DNA from: Roseofilum capinflatum BLCC-M114
Lineage (GTDB): Bacteria > Cyanobacteriota > Cyanobacteriia > Cyanobacteriales > Desertifilaceae
Length of the DNA stretch: 64,000 nucleotides
Assembly: GCF_030068505.1 (NCBI RefSeq)
Contig: NZ_JAQOSO010000087.1
Coordinates: 1 to 64,000 of the forward strand
Direction of reading: 5' to 3'
This document shows, piece by piece, positions 17,412-26,222 of the stretch. Position 1 is the first letter of the stretch. Every line of letters begins with the position of its first letter. Both the position numbers and the translations under genes were made by a program. The notes beneath the pieces are model-generated. The model was not told the DNA's origin, made no database searches, and was given only the letters and a program-made list of their open reading frames with translations.

Positions 17412-18527
17412 CTACTTAAACAGTCCGCTTCCCAGTTGTTTAATGGCAGCTCCGGCTACTTCTGCATAGCTGAGTTGTCCACAGAGAATTTTACTCATGA
17501 TTTTACTGGCGGCTGGTCGCTTCACACCGACTCGATAACTGACTTTGGGCAGTTTATAAAAAACGCCACTAATGCGGGCAGCCCATTTCATGTCTGCACC
17601 CCAGACTTCCGACAGGGTTTGGCTATAAGTTTCTAGGGCATTGCTGTTGCCACCAAGGGCTGAGTCGATCGCCTCTGCTGCTTTGACTCCGCTAAAAATG
17701 GAGGGACGGATACCTTCCCCAGAAAGGGGATCGACAATTTGGGCGGCTTCACCGGCAACTAGGGCGTTTTGGGTATGTAAAGAGCGATCGCCATCCCACA
17801 AACGCACGGAATGCTCATGATATTGCACCGTTCCCCCTTGAATTCCACTCGCTTGGCAATAGCTCTCTAGAGTCTCTTGCAGCTTTTTGGCATCTCCTCC
17901 CTGGAATGTGGTGGCGCTGATCCCATAGCCATCACTTTGGGGAAAGTTCCAAATAAATCCATTTTTGAGGCTGCCAAAATCAAAATGTAGAGCGAGTTTT
18001 TCCTCTGTGGGTAGCCCAGAGATCTGTAAAATTCCTGCCAGTTTTTCCTTACCCTGTTTGATTTTTAGCCATTTGGCCATGGGCCCTTTGGCTCCATCCG
18101 CAGCGATCAGATAGCGCCCTTCAAGGGTTCCTTGGGGAGTTTTCAGTTCCCAGCGATCGCTTTTCCACTCAATTCCCGTTACTGGAGTATTATCTTTGAG
18201 GGTTGCCCCTTGATTTTGAGCCTGTTCGACCAAAAACTGATCGAAGCTATCCCGACGCACGATCAGCATCTGTTGCTCTTGTAGCTTCACCTTCACCGGA
18301 TCGTCGAGTTGCCAGGTGTAGCGCAGTTGGTTCACCTTCAAATTAACCACAGGATCGAGATCAAAATCAAAATATTGGGCGATCGCTGGAGACACTCCCC
18401 CACCACAGGGTTTATACCGAGGAAATGCTGCCTGTTCTACGATCGCCACAGAACGGCCCTGTTTAGCCAAATGATAAGCCGCCGTTGCCCCAGCCGGCCC
18501 TGCTCCAACAATCATGCAATCAAACAT
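17412..18527 (-). CDS. Geranylgeranyl reductase family FAD-dependent oxidoreductase
   Basis: A 371-residue flavoprotein with the N-terminal dinucleotide-binding motif VGAGPAGATAAYHLA, the FPRYKPCGGGVSPA motif that marks the geranylgeranyl-reductase family (ChlP-like), and the second FAD motif GEAAQIVDPLSGEGI. Family members reduce prenyl chains of chlorophyll, tocopherol or archaeal lipids. This is shorter than cyanobacterial ChlP (about 406 residues), so it is probably a paralogue of unknown substrate. The start is moved to MFDCMIVGAG at 18527. Confidence 0.85.
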   Translation of the reverse strand: MFDCMIVGAGPAGATAAYHLAKQGRSVAIVEQAAFPRYKPCGGGVSPAIAQYFDFDLDPVVNLKVNQLRYTWQLDDPVKVKLQEQQMLIVRRDSFDQFLVEQAQNQGATLKDNTPVTGIEWKSDRWELKTPQGTLEGRYLIAADGAKGPMAKWLKIKQGKEKLAGILQISGLPTEEKLALHFDFGSLKNGFIWNFPQSDGYGISATTFQGGDAKKLQETLESYCQASGIQGGTVQYHEHSVRLWDGDRSLHTQNALVAGEAAQIVDPLSGEGIRPSIFSGVKAAEAIDSALGGNSNALETYSQTLSEVWGADMKWAARISGVFYKLPKVSYRVGVKRPAASKIMSKILCGQLSYAEVAGAAIKQLGSGLFK

Positions 18528-18741
18528 AGGATCACTTTCTTCCAGATTTTGACAACTGTACGATAACACTCCTTAACAGCTTTTTTTTGCTGCATTCCGG
18601 CAATTTCTGCTCGATTCCTGCCAGCTTTTCTGAATGTTTTCCTTACTTTTTCGGAACTAAATTTTAATTTTTCTTCAAAAATAAGTACGATCACTGAACT
18701 CAAACTCCACCAGGGTGGATTAGGATCAAAATCAAAGACAG

Positions 18742-18759
18742 CTTCATGAAAACTTCATA
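18742..18759 (+). promoter_or_regulatory. Candidate direct-repeat operator (Pho-box-like)
   Basis: CTTCATG and CTTCATA are separated by AAAA, an 11-base period, 45 bases before the start of the small gene at 18805. The spacing resembles the direct repeats bound by PhoB/SphR response regulators, but the repeat sequence is not the best match. Tentative. Confidence 0.3.
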
Positions 18760-18804
18760 AAGCCTATCGTAGTCTTACGCGATTTTGACTTAAAGGAGAA
18801 ACCA

Positions 18805-18996
18805 ATGATGACTTGGGACGTTTGCCTTGAATACGCCAACGGAAATCAAACCATACTCAAAACCTATCGCCATCGGGAAACGGCACTCAGGCATATTGAT
18901 TTTATCTATGCTAACTACGGCTATCCCATGCATGTAGCCTATACTGTGCGGCCCAGCCAAACCCAGCCTGCTTTAAACTTAGCCATTCCCGCTTAA
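18805..18996 (+). CDS. Small conserved cyanobacterial protein (63 aa)
   Basis: A 63-residue soluble protein beginning MMTWDVCLEYANGNQ. A strong ribosome binding site (AAAGGAGAA) precedes two consecutive ATG codons, which supports it as a real gene despite its size. No known domain is visible. It is convergent with frr. Confidence 0.7.
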   Translation: MMTWDVCLEYANGNQTILKTYRHRETALRHIDFIYANYGYPMHVAYTVRPSQTQPALNLAIPA

Positions 18997-19013
18997 CCCT
19001 AGAGGCAAGCGGG

Positions 19014-19038
19014 TAAAAAGAGACCTCAGACTGAGACC
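19014..19038 (-). terminator. Candidate terminator of pyrH-frr
   Basis: Read on the minus strand, GTCTCAGTCTGAGGT can form a short stem (two G-U pairs) followed by CTCTTTTTACC, shortly after the frr stop codon. The stem is weak, so confidence is moderate. Confidence 0.4.
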
Positions 19039-19044
19039 AACGTC

Positions 19045-19593
19045 TTAAACTGTGGTAATATCTTTCTCTTTTTCAGCTAACAGATCATCAATTTTCTGAA
19101 TATACTTATCCGTCAGCTTTTGAATCTCATCTTGTAAACTCCGGGATTCATCCTCAGTCAGATCGCCGTTTTTCTCTTTCTTGCGAGTATCATCAATTCC
19201 TTGACGACGATTATTCCGCACAGAAACTCGACCCTCTTCTGCTAACTTGGCCGCTTGTTTGACAAATTCTTTACGGCGCTCTTCTGTTAATGGAGGAATA
19301 TTCAGTCGCACGACCTGACCATCATTGTTGGGTACTAATCCCACATCTGATTGAGAAATGGCTTTTTCAATCTGAGTTAACGAGGTTTTATCATAGGGTT
19401 GAATCAAAATAGTAGTGGCATCTGGGGTACTAATATTCGCTAGGGATTTGAGAGCAGTTGGCGTACCATAGTATTCCACCATTATCCGGTCTAGGAGGGC
19501 ACTATTAGCCCGTCCCGTCCGAATCGTATTAAAAGAATGGCGAGTCGATTCAACAGCCTTCTGCATTAATTCTTCAATCTCATTTAATTTCAC
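19045..19593 (-). CDS. frr: Ribosome recycling factor
   Basis: A 182-residue protein that, with EF-G, splits the ribosome after termination. The family signatures are plain: [53 protein letters not shown] and the C-terminal [24 protein letters not shown]. The start codon is GTG at 19593 with AGGAGG six bases upstream. It overlaps the end of pyrH by 14 bases, so the two are translationally coupled. Confidence 0.97.
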   Translation of the reverse strand: MKLNEIEELMQKAVESTRHSFNTIRTGRANSALLDRIMVEYYGTPTALKSLANISTPDATTILIQPYDKTSLTQIEKAISQSDVGLVPNNDGQVVRLNIPPLTEERRKEFVKQAAKLAEEGRVSVRNNRRQGIDDTRKKEKNGDLTEDESRSLQDEIQKLTDKYIQKIDDLLAEKEKDITTV

Positions 19594-20308
19594 AGGAACC
19601 TCCTACAACTGTTCCAACTGACTCTCCCATGACGGCGCGACGAATATTGCCCTTCACCGACAGGTCAAAGACCAAAATGGGAATATCATTATCTTTACAC
19701 AAAGCGATCGCCGTACTATCCATCACTTGTAATTCATGGGCCAAAACATGCTGATAGGTCAAGCTCTCATAGCGTTTGGCTTCCGGATTGGTTTTCGGGT
19801 CACTATCATAGACTCCATCTACCTTAGTCGCCTTAAAAATCACGTCCGCATTAATTTCAGCAGCCCTTAATGCCGCCGTGGTATCGGTGGTAAAAAACGG
19901 ATTCCCCGAACCCGCGCCAAAAATCACCACTCGTTCCTTTTCCAAGTGACGCATAGCCCGACGACGGATATAGGGTTCTGCCACTTCTTGCATGGCGATC
20001 GCCGTTTGTACCCGAGTCGGCACATCGATTTGTTCTAAGGCATCTTGTAGAGTCATGGCATTCATCACCGTTGCAATCATGCCAATATAGTCAGCCGTTG
20101 CCCGATCCATGCCAGCAGCAGCCCCTTTCACACCCCGGAAAATATTCCCTCCACCGACAACAATGGCCACTTGTATGCCACTCTCTACCACTTCCGCCAC
20201 TTGTTCGGCAATATTATGCACGATCGCGGGATCGATGCCATAGGCCAGGTTTCCCATTAAGGCCTCACCACTGAGTTTTAGTAATATGCGCTGATAACCT
20301 GTCCCCAT
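19580..20308 (-). CDS. pyrH: Uridylate kinase (UMP kinase)
   Basis: A 242-residue amino-acid-kinase-fold enzyme that phosphorylates UMP to UDP in pyrimidine nucleotide synthesis, regulated by GTP and UTP in the family. Visible motifs: [45 protein letters not shown] and [13 protein letters not shown]. The start is placed at [11 protein letters not shown] (20308); the open frame runs 17 codons further. The pyrH-frr order is the usual bacterial arrangement, though the rpsB and tsf genes that often precede are not here. Confidence 0.96.
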   Translation of the reverse strand: MGTGYQRILLKLSGEALMGNLAYGIDPAIVHNIAEQVAEVVESGIQVAIVVGGGNIFRGVKGAAAGMDRATADYIGMIATVMNAMTLQDALEQIDVPTRVQTAIAMQEVAEPYIRRRAMRHLEKERVVIFGAGSGNPFFTTDTTAALRAAEINADVIFKATKVDGVYDSDPKTNPEAKRYESLTYQHVLAHELQVMDSTAIALCKDNDIPILVFDLSVKGNIRRAVMGESVGTVVGGSCEIK

Positions 20309-20419
20309 GCCCAGACTCTGTAATCTCCAGATCGATTGTTCAGTACGAATTGCTCTCACCTAAGATAGCAGATGATGACAATCTTCCCGAAGAGTTTTTT
20401 TTGCCGCCTGGGGTTTGAC

Positions 20420-20977
20420 TCAGGAGCGCCATTGAATCGCAGTGCCAACCAATACCTTGGGAATGGGATAGGTTACCTCTTCTCCTTGCAGGATTTGGGC
20501 GATCGCCCCCCGGATATCTTCAATCCATCTCTCTACGGCCTTCTCTTCTTCAGTCAGTCCCCGGCGATAACACAATTTTCCCTCATGATTGAGCAAAAAC
20601 ACTTCTGGAGTCTGGGTTACCCCAAAACACTGAGCCACATCTTGAGTCACATCCCGCAGATAGGGAAAATTAAGCTGATGCTCTTGGGCAAATTCCTTCA
20701 TTTGCTCAAAACTCTCCCCTGAATTCTCCGAACCCTGATTCGCATTCATCCCCACAAAAGTCACCTCTTGGGTTTGCACTTCCTGCTGAAGTTGCTTCAA
20801 AGCCTCAAGAAGCTCGGCCACATATGGGCATTGGTTACCCATAAACACGACACCAATGACCTGATGCTTTTCCATATAGCGGGCTAGATGATGCACCCGA
20901 TCGTCCACACCCGGCACTTCAAAATCCGGCGCATAGCTACCGATGGGAGTCCCCATACCTTCCATGACAACCATCAC
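20420..20977 (-). CDS. Thioredoxin-fold redoxin (AhpC/TSA-like), thioredoxin family
   Basis: A 185-residue protein with the redoxin arrangement: APDFEVPGVD at the start, then VVFMGNQCPYVAELLEAL, in which a single Cys stands where CxxC or the peroxidatic Cys would be, and FGVTQTPEVFLLNHEG with the cis-Pro. Homologues in cyanobacteria are called thioredoxin family or redoxin domain proteins. With one Cys in CPYV it resembles a peroxidase-like form more than a disulfide reductase. Several Met codons at the start make the exact N terminus uncertain. Confidence 0.85.
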   Translation of the reverse strand: MMVVMEGMGTPIGSYAPDFEVPGVDDRVHHLARYMEKHQVIGVVFMGNQCPYVAELLEALKQLQQEVQTQEVTFVGMNANQGSENSGESFEQMKEFAQEHQLNFPYLRDVTQDVAQCFGVTQTPEVFLLNHEGKLCYRRGLTEEEKAVERWIEDIRGAIAQILQGEEVTYPIPKVLVGTAIQWRS

Positions 20978-21097
20978 TCAAAACCTGTATAAATCACTAT
21001 CTCAACAACTTAGCAATAAACCCTAGTCTCTGTAAACTAGAGGTTTCTGGGATTAAGCTTAGTTGTATGGTCACCCTTAGAAAACGTAAATTTTGAT

Positions 21098-21508
21098 ATG
21101 ACTTCCTATGGTTTGGTTCTGGTAACAGCCCCTTCTGAAGAAGAGGCAAAAGCGATCGCCTTGTCTTTGGTTGAATCCCAGCTTGCTGCTTCGGTGAGCA
21201 TTACCCCCGTCTTTTCCACCTACACTTGGCTGGGCAAACTTGAACGACACAGCGAGTGGCAACTGATGGTTAGAACGAAACTCAATCTCTTTGAAACCCT
21301 AGAAGCCAGGGTTCGGGAACTCCACAGTTATGAAGTCCCCGAAATCATTGCCCTACCTATTATTGCCGGTTCTCAACCCTTCTTAGATTGGATCGATGAA
21401 CAGGCGATCGCTAATAGCAAAGAAGAGTTCGATATAGCCAAATATGCTGGCGCAATTCAATTGGGAAAAGACCCTTTAGAATATCAGAAGGAAATCAGGG
21501 GCGAATAG
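21098..21508 (+). CDS. cutA: Divalent-cation tolerance protein CutA
   Basis: A 136-residue trimeric ferredoxin-fold protein. The CutA1 signatures are present: LVTAPSEEEAKAIALSLVE near the start, STYTWLGKLERHSEWQLMVRT, and SYEVPEIIALPI. Cu tolerance was the original phenotype in E. coli, but the cellular role is uncertain. The C terminus is about 25 residues longer than in E. coli CutA. It is followed by a PIN-domain remnant beginning two bases after its stop. Confidence 0.93.
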   Translation: MTSYGLVLVTAPSEEEAKAIALSLVESQLAASVSITPVFSTYTWLGKLERHSEWQLMVRTKLNLFETLEARVRELHSYEVPEIIALPIIAGSQPFLDWIDEQAIANSKEEFDIAKYAGAIQLGKDPLEYQKEIRGE

Positions 21509-21510
21509 TA

Positions 21511-21615
21511 GTGGCAGAACTGTTGATTTTGTTAGATACTAATGTAGTATTGTACTACTTAGGCAATCGTTTAAGAGACCCCCTTTTCATATTTTCACAC
21601 TTGCAGCAGCAATAA
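21511..21615 (+). pseudogene. Remnant of a PIN-domain (VapC-like) toxin gene
   Basis: From GTG at 21511 the frame reads VAELLILLDTNVVLYYLGNR and stops after 34 codons at TAA 21613. LLDTNVVLYYL is the typical first strand and Asp of PIN-domain ribonucleases of toxin-antitoxin systems, but the rest of the domain (about 100 residues with three further acidic residues) is missing. No antitoxin gene is present. Probably a decayed module; the call rests on a short match. Confidence 0.55.
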
Positions 21616-21714
21616 CTCATGGTGCTGTCAGCAACATGACTATATTAACTAGAACATCAGATCGGGTCATTGAATGGATCTTTTAACGGCATCTCAGGGG
21701 ACAGATCGAAGTAG

Positions 21715-22785
21715 CTAATCCTGCCGAGATTCAGACAACTTCGGTAAAATAGTTTTATAAATTTCTGTGGCCGCTAATCGATTTCCTGCAATGTTCCAAT
21801 GACTATCATTCGGACGATATAGGCGCGTTGTTTGGGACGTAGATTGAAAGGGTTCTAACAAATCCAGATAATCAATATTAAGAGAAGATAGTTTTTCCGC
21901 CATCAACCGATTGGGTAAGGCAAAATCAAATTGTTCCGACTGCATATCTAGTCCCGCAATGACTTGATTTTGCAACTCCATATTGACTTGTACTTCGTCA
22001 GGAATAATGACGACTAAAAACTCAATATCACGCTGTTGTGCTATCTCATTCATTTGATCGATAAACTGCATTGCATAGTCAAAAGTTTGACTAAACTCAG
22101 GATTGTTTTTGATGAATATTTTACTGCGGCGTATCTCCATCGCCAGATAATTTTCATCCGTAAAAACCTTCATGTTATCATCGTAAACCATATTCTCTGG
22201 GAGTTCCCACTGGCCTTCATAACTTTTTTGCAGATCCCAGAGGAACTTAAAAAAGGAGGCAACATAGGAATAAGTGTACAAGGGTTGGGAGAGATTTTGA
22301 TCTCGACTATCTAAGAAGTCATTACCCAGAAAAAAGGAAACAATAATCATATCGGGATCGTAATTTAATCCCTCATTGAGCAAGAGCGCTAGATAATCTT
22401 TAGGATTTAGATTAGGAATGCCGAAATTATACAGTTCTACGGATTGGTTTTGTGCTTGTAACTGCTCCTCAACTAGGGTATAATAATTTTCCTCATAGGG
22501 GACAACACCAAAGGCAAAGGAATCTCCTATGCCAATAATTCTATAGATTCCTTCGGTTTTTTGAGTTTCAAATTCTAAATCTTTGTACCCCTGAGAATTC
22601 AAGGTGAAGTCATAATGTTTAGACAGGGGTTTACCTCGAAATCGACCATAGGATTTATCATAAAAGATAAATGAGGGATTGATAGAATTATAAAGTCGAA
22701 ATCCAATCTCAGTGAAGATAAATGAAATGACCGTAATAATCAAGAATTGTTTCAAAAATTGCTGAAAGGTCTTTAGGTGGGGCAT
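21715..22785 (-). CDS. Membrane-anchored SGNH/GDSL-type hydrolase
   Basis: A 356-residue protein with one N-terminal membrane helix (about 11-27, FLKQFLIITVISFIFTEIGF) and an SGNH hydrolase domain. The blocks are readable: GIGDSFAFG (Ser nucleophile), the Gly of GIPNLNP, FFLGNDF (Asn) and PNDSHWNIAGN near the C terminus (Asp-x-x-His). The family includes esterases and O-acetyl-transferring enzymes acting on surface polysaccharides; the membrane anchor with an outward domain suggests envelope polysaccharide as substrate, which is inference. Somewhat AT-rich compared with its neighbours. Confidence 0.83.
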   Translation of the reverse strand: MPHLKTFQQFLKQFLIITVISFIFTEIGFRLYNSINPSFIFYDKSYGRFRGKPLSKHYDFTLNSQGYKDLEFETQKTEGIYRIIGIGDSFAFGVVPYEENYYTLVEEQLQAQNQSVELYNFGIPNLNPKDYLALLLNEGLNYDPDMIIVSFFLGNDFLDSRDQNLSQPLYTYSYVASFFKFLWDLQKSYEGQWELPENMVYDDNMKVFTDENYLAMEIRRSKIFIKNNPEFSQTFDYAMQFIDQMNEIAQQRDIEFLVVIIPDEVQVNMELQNQVIAGLDMQSEQFDFALPNRLMAEKLSSLNIDYLDLLEPFQSTSQTTRLYRPNDSHWNIAGNRLAATEIYKTILPKLSESRQD

Positions 22786-23176
22786 AGTGGTATAAATGAG
22801 CCTAGAATTGCATAAAACTAAGACTCAGTTTACCCTATTGTCTTCTGAGTATGGTGTTGGGGTGCTTCGGGGATAATCCCTAGGCTTGGGTCTAGGGTTA
22901 AAAAACTGTGTTTAATATCATACTTTCTGTTTTTTGTCAAGCCTCATTCTTTTTGGTCTAGATATTGGTCTAGATTTCTTCATGTGATACACATCACGGT
23001 AATGTTGGAGGAGTCTCACAGAAGCTAGGGTTGGTTTCGATTATTTTGGTCTTATAGATTCAGAGCTGGCGGTCAAGGTCAACCCGTCCAACTATTGGAT
23101 ATCAGAGATCTCAATCGCTAGGGCTGAGGATTCTAGCTCATTTGGTCATTTCTTAAAAATCAACTTTAATACGATC
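22786..23176. other. 391-base intergenic region with regulatory-looking sites
   Basis: No gene was found. The region holds CCCTAG/CTAGGG (a small hairpin near 22880), two tandem copies of TTGGTCTAGAT with a 12-base period (22953-22975) and a CRP-type palindrome at 22983. These face the small gene at 23177 or, in the other direction, the SGNH hydrolase. Confidence 0.5.
22983..22998. promoter_or_regulatory. Candidate cAMP-receptor-protein (SyCRP1-type) site
   Basis: TGTGATACACATCACG matches the TGTGA-N6-TCACA consensus at nine of ten defined positions. It lies 179 bases before the start at 23177 and just downstream of two TTGGTCTAGAT repeats. Cyanobacterial SyCRP1 uses this consensus. Confidence 0.5.
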
Positions 23177-23380
23177 ATGTTTCAACCAAATACCATATCT
23201 TCTGGTTTCAATATTGCCGAATTGGTCTTTCAGGTTTGCCATACAGGTGAATTGACCTCTGATAACCGCAAACAACTGCAATCCGTATTGTTGCAACACT
23301 CGATTAGTGAAGAGGAACGCTCGGCGATCGATCGCCTGATCTATGCCACTCGTCGCGGATGGCTGAGAATCGCGAACTAG
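23177..23380 (+). CDS. Small conserved cyanobacterial protein (67 aa)
   Basis: A 67-residue soluble protein with helical text (NRKQLQSVLLQH; EEERSAIDRLIYATRRGWL). The C-terminal DRLIYATRRGWLRI block is seen in short cyanobacterial conserved hypotheticals, as I recall them. Function is unknown. It may be preceded by a CRP-type site and stands 67 bases before ispF on the same strand. Confidence 0.7.
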   Translation: MFQPNTISSGFNIAELVFQVCHTGELTSDNRKQLQSVLLQHSISEEERSAIDRLIYATRRGWLRIAN

Positions 23381-23447
23381 AGCCGTGTGAATTTGGGGTA
23401 TGATCGAAGCAAATAGCTGGCGATCATAGACTTTCCCACTACCACCT

Positions 23448-23927
23448 ATGAACATTCGGATCGGCAACGGTTACGATATCCATCAACTCGGCCCAGACCG
23501 CCCCTTAATTTTAGGAGGGGTGAATATTCCTCATGAACTCGGATTAGTCGGCCATAGCGATGCCGATGTGTTGACCCATGCAATTATGGATGCTATGCTC
23601 GGAGCCTTAAGCTTGGGAGACATTGGCCATTATTTTCCCCCCAGTGACCCGCAGTGGAAAGGAGCCGATAGCCTCAAACTCCTCCATGAGGTCAATGGTT
23701 TACTGCTTGACCGAGGTTGGCAGGTGGTGAATATTGATTCTGTAGTGGTGGCCGAGCGCCCAAAACTGAAGCCTCATTTATCGGCAATGGGCGATCGCCT
23801 CTCAACCCTCTTAAACCTACAACCCGATCAAGTCAGCATTAAAGCCACCACCAACGAGAAACTCGGCCCAGTCGGTCGAGAAGAAGCGATCGCCGCCTAT
23901 GCGGTCACCCTTCTGCAACAAACTTAA
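23448..23927 (+). CDS. ispF: 2-C-methyl-D-erythritol 2,4-cyclodiphosphate synthase
   Basis: A 159-residue trimeric zinc enzyme of the MEP isoprenoid pathway. The diagnostic start [14 protein letters not shown] (metal-binding Asp and His), the [24 protein letters not shown] block with the third metal His, and the C-terminal [18 protein letters not shown] are all present. Length is exactly that of the family. Confidence 0.97.
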   Translation: MNIRIGNGYDIHQLGPDRPLILGGVNIPHELGLVGHSDADVLTHAIMDAMLGALSLGDIGHYFPPSDPQWKGADSLKLLHEVNGLLLDRGWQVVNIDSVVVAERPKLKPHLSAMGDRLSTLLNLQPDQVSIKATTNEKLGPVGREEAIAAYAVTLLQQT

Positions 23928-23938
23928 CCCAACCCGAC

Positions 23939-24826
23939 TTAACGCTTACGCCCTCTTAACCGAGTTCCTAAACCTATCAATCCTACAGCCACTAAACCCA
24001 CAAGAGCAGAGGGTTCAGGAACCTGAGACGGACTCTCATATGCAGGGGGGGTCAGAACGGGTTCGGGGTCTGGAGTAGGAACCGGTGGTGCTGGCGCAGC
24101 AAAGACATCATTAAGTCCTGCCACATAAGTAATATCAGCATCGAGTTTACTGCTGAGATCGAAACCACTCCCTCCAGCATGGGTTAAAGCCGTATAACCG
24201 CCACCGAGAAATCCTTGACCCTCACTCCCCGTCACTAAATCATTGGGAGCGAGATTGCGAATCCGCATCCCATCAATGGCTTCGCCTACACCTAACCCAA
24301 ATAAACTTAAATCGAAGACCGTGGCAAACACTTCATAGGTCGGAGAGAAATGATCGCTAAACTGGTAGAGATACTCGCTAAAATCCGTTTCTCCAGCTTT
24401 GCGAACCGAAACAGCGAAGGCTTCCGGCTCTCCAACCCCCCCATTTTCATACACAACTAGGTCATCGCCTTCTTCGTTGGCTAGGAGGTTACCGCCCCAA
24501 TCCAACTCAATAATGCCAACATTCCCATTTTGTCCCAAATCGACGAAAGTTCCCGATCCTTTTCCGAGAATTCCACCCACGGTTTGGCTACTGTCCAACA
24601 CTCCACTCAAGCCTGAACCCCAAGAGTTAAGGGTTCCATCGATTATCGACCCTCCAGTTACGGCGTTGCTCTCATCCCAGGTCAAGCTCGTGGATGAACC
24701 ATCCCATTTCACACCGCTTAAGGTAGCGGCATGGGCAGATTCAGACGGGGTAGCGGTCAATGCTGTTAGTATCAGACCTAAACTTAGGGGAGAGGCTAAC
24801 CCAAGGGACAGATGACGTTGATTCAT
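23939..24826 (-). CDS. PEP-CTERM surface protein
   Basis: A 295-residue exported protein. It has a signal peptide (about 1-33), a Gly/Ser/Asp-rich body of beta type, a Pro-rich linker (about 240-268, VPTPDPEPVLTPP) and a C-terminal sorting tail: VPEPSALVG, a hydrophobic helix and RLRGRKR. Such tails are recognised by exosortase (EpsH) in bacteria with extracellular polysaccharide. No exosortase gene lies in the window. The body domain is not recognised. Confidence 0.9.
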   Translation of the reverse strand: MNQRHLSLGLASPLSLGLILTALTATPSESAHAATLSGVKWDGSSTSLTWDESNAVTGGSIIDGTLNSWGSGLSGVLDSSQTVGGILGKGSGTFVDLGQNGNVGIIELDWGGNLLANEEGDDLVVYENGGVGEPEAFAVSVRKAGETDFSEYLYQFSDHFSPTYEVFATVFDLSLFGLGVGEAIDGMRIRNLAPNDLVTGSEGQGFLGGGYTALTHAGGSGFDLSSKLDADITYVAGLNDVFAAPAPPVPTPDPEPVLTPPAYESPSQVPEPSALVGLVAVGLIGLGTRLRGRKR

Positions 24827-24967
24827 GATGATTCCGTGAAACTTTATGGCTAAGGAATACAGATTTCTAGAGATCTACAGAGATCTACAGGGTTCTACCC
24901 TATGATTCCGTACTTTTCCGGATATTGGCAACCCCATTATCAACTTGTCCCGATCATCTGTGTATTC

Positions 24968-25165
24968 TCAACCAATTAAGCAAGCTTGTCTCATCTCACG
25001 GGATTCCTGCTTAACATACCCTTCCATGGTGGCTCGTTGTAATTTCCAGAAGGCGCGAAGGTCTTCTAAACCATAGGGTTTCAGCATCAGTGCCCGTAGA
25101 CGCTCCTCATCAGCCAAGCTCAGATATCCCGTAGAGAGCGCTTGTTGAACGACTTCGCGAATCAT
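24968..25165 (-). CDS. Small conserved cyanobacterial protein (65 aa)
   Basis: A 65-residue helical protein. The text VVQQALSTGYLSLADEERLRALM is typical of short cyanobacterial proteins of unknown function. The start is set at ATG 25165 because GGGAG lies 12 bases upstream; the frame continues 27 codons further with less typical composition. Confidence 0.65.
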   Translation of the reverse strand: MIREVVQQALSTGYLSLADEERLRALMLKPYGLEDLRAFWKLQRATMEGYVKQESREMRQACLIG

Positions 25166-25418
25166 AATATGGATCTCCCAAATGATGAACTGCACCATTG
25201 CTATCGTCGTGGCCAGCGATCCTATGCATTTCTCCAAGCCCGTCAAGCACTGATGTTGTGGAAGATGTGATGGAAAAATGTATAGATCTTAAGCTTTTAT
25301 GCTTATGTTCTGATAACACCATATTCTGGCACTTTTGCGGATAAAAATCCAGTGTTTTCTCTGATTTTTTATGTTTTCTTAAGATTGTTTTGGGAAGAAA
25401 TACGGAAGATACTGAAGT
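25166..25418. other. Intergenic gap without recognised elements
   Basis: This 253-base gap is AT-rich from 25270 to 25400 and could hold the promoter of the small gene at 25165 and the end of the ABC transporter transcript. I see no gene, repeat or strong hairpin. Confidence 0.4.
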
Positions 25419-26219
25419 TTAGCGGTCTAATGGGGTTGAACTTTCATGCCATTGGCCTAAAATCAAGCTTGATACACGATTTAAAACCATAAAAATGAAG
25501 ATGCCCAAGAGACTAATAAGTAATAAGGCGGCAAACATGCGGGGTATTTCTAAGTTGTAGCTGGCGATCAGGATTTGGTAGGCTAATCCTGAATTCATGC
25601 CTCCTGTACCCGCGACAATTTCGGCAACCACAGCGCCAATTAAGGCTAATCCACCACTAATGCGTAATCCGGCGAAGAAATAGGGGAGGGCGCTTGGTAG
25701 TCTGAGATACAGCAAAGTTTGCCATCGAGATGCTTGATACAGTTTGAAGAGGTCTTTGAGGTTTGGATCGAGGCTATTGAGGCCGAAGGTAGTGTTAGAA
25801 ACGATGGGAAAAAAGGCGATAATCCAGGCGCAGATGACGAGGGCGGCGAAGGTATTATTACGCAGCCAAATAATGATTAGGGGAGCGATCGCCGCCATGG
25901 GAATAGTTTGCAGTATAATCGCGTAGGGATATAAACTTTTTTCAATCCATTTGCTCTGCGCCATAATCATGGCCAGAAATACCCCAGAAACTACGGCCAC
26001 CAGAAAGGCCACGAGGGTAATTTTGAAGGTCACTAGGGTTGCAGGAAGGAGAATGGAGCCATCTGCAATTAGGGTTTTTACGATCAGAATTGGCCCCGGT
26101 AGGATGTAGCTAGGGGTATGGGTGAGGGAGACGGAGATTTCCCAAACGGAGAGTACGAATATTCCTAGAGCGAGGGGAGCGAGGGTTTCTAGGGAAAACA
26201 GACGGCGCAATTCTGGCAT
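25419..26219 (-). CDS. ABC transporter permease, NitT/TauT (ThiX/SsuC-like) family
   Basis: A 266-residue inner-membrane subunit with six hydrophobic segments. The EAA loop that contacts the ATPase is at about 150-200 (LFKLYQASRWQTLLYLRLP, then FFAGLRISGGLALIGAVVAE). It starts three bases after the stop of the ATPase gene, so both are one operon with the binding protein at 27108. Confidence 0.92.
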   Translation of the reverse strand: MPELRRLFSLETLAPLALGIFVLSVWEISVSLTHTPSYILPGPILIVKTLIADGSILLPATLVTFKITLVAFLVAVVSGVFLAMIMAQSKWIEKSLYPYAIILQTIPMAAIAPLIIIWLRNNTFAALVICAWIIAFFPIVSNTTFGLNSLDPNLKDLFKLYQASRWQTLLYLRLPSALPYFFAGLRISGGLALIGAVVAEIVAGTGGMNSGLAYQILIASYNLEIPRMFAALLLISLLGIFIFMVLNRVSSLILGQWHESSTPLDR

Positions 26220-26222
26220 AGT

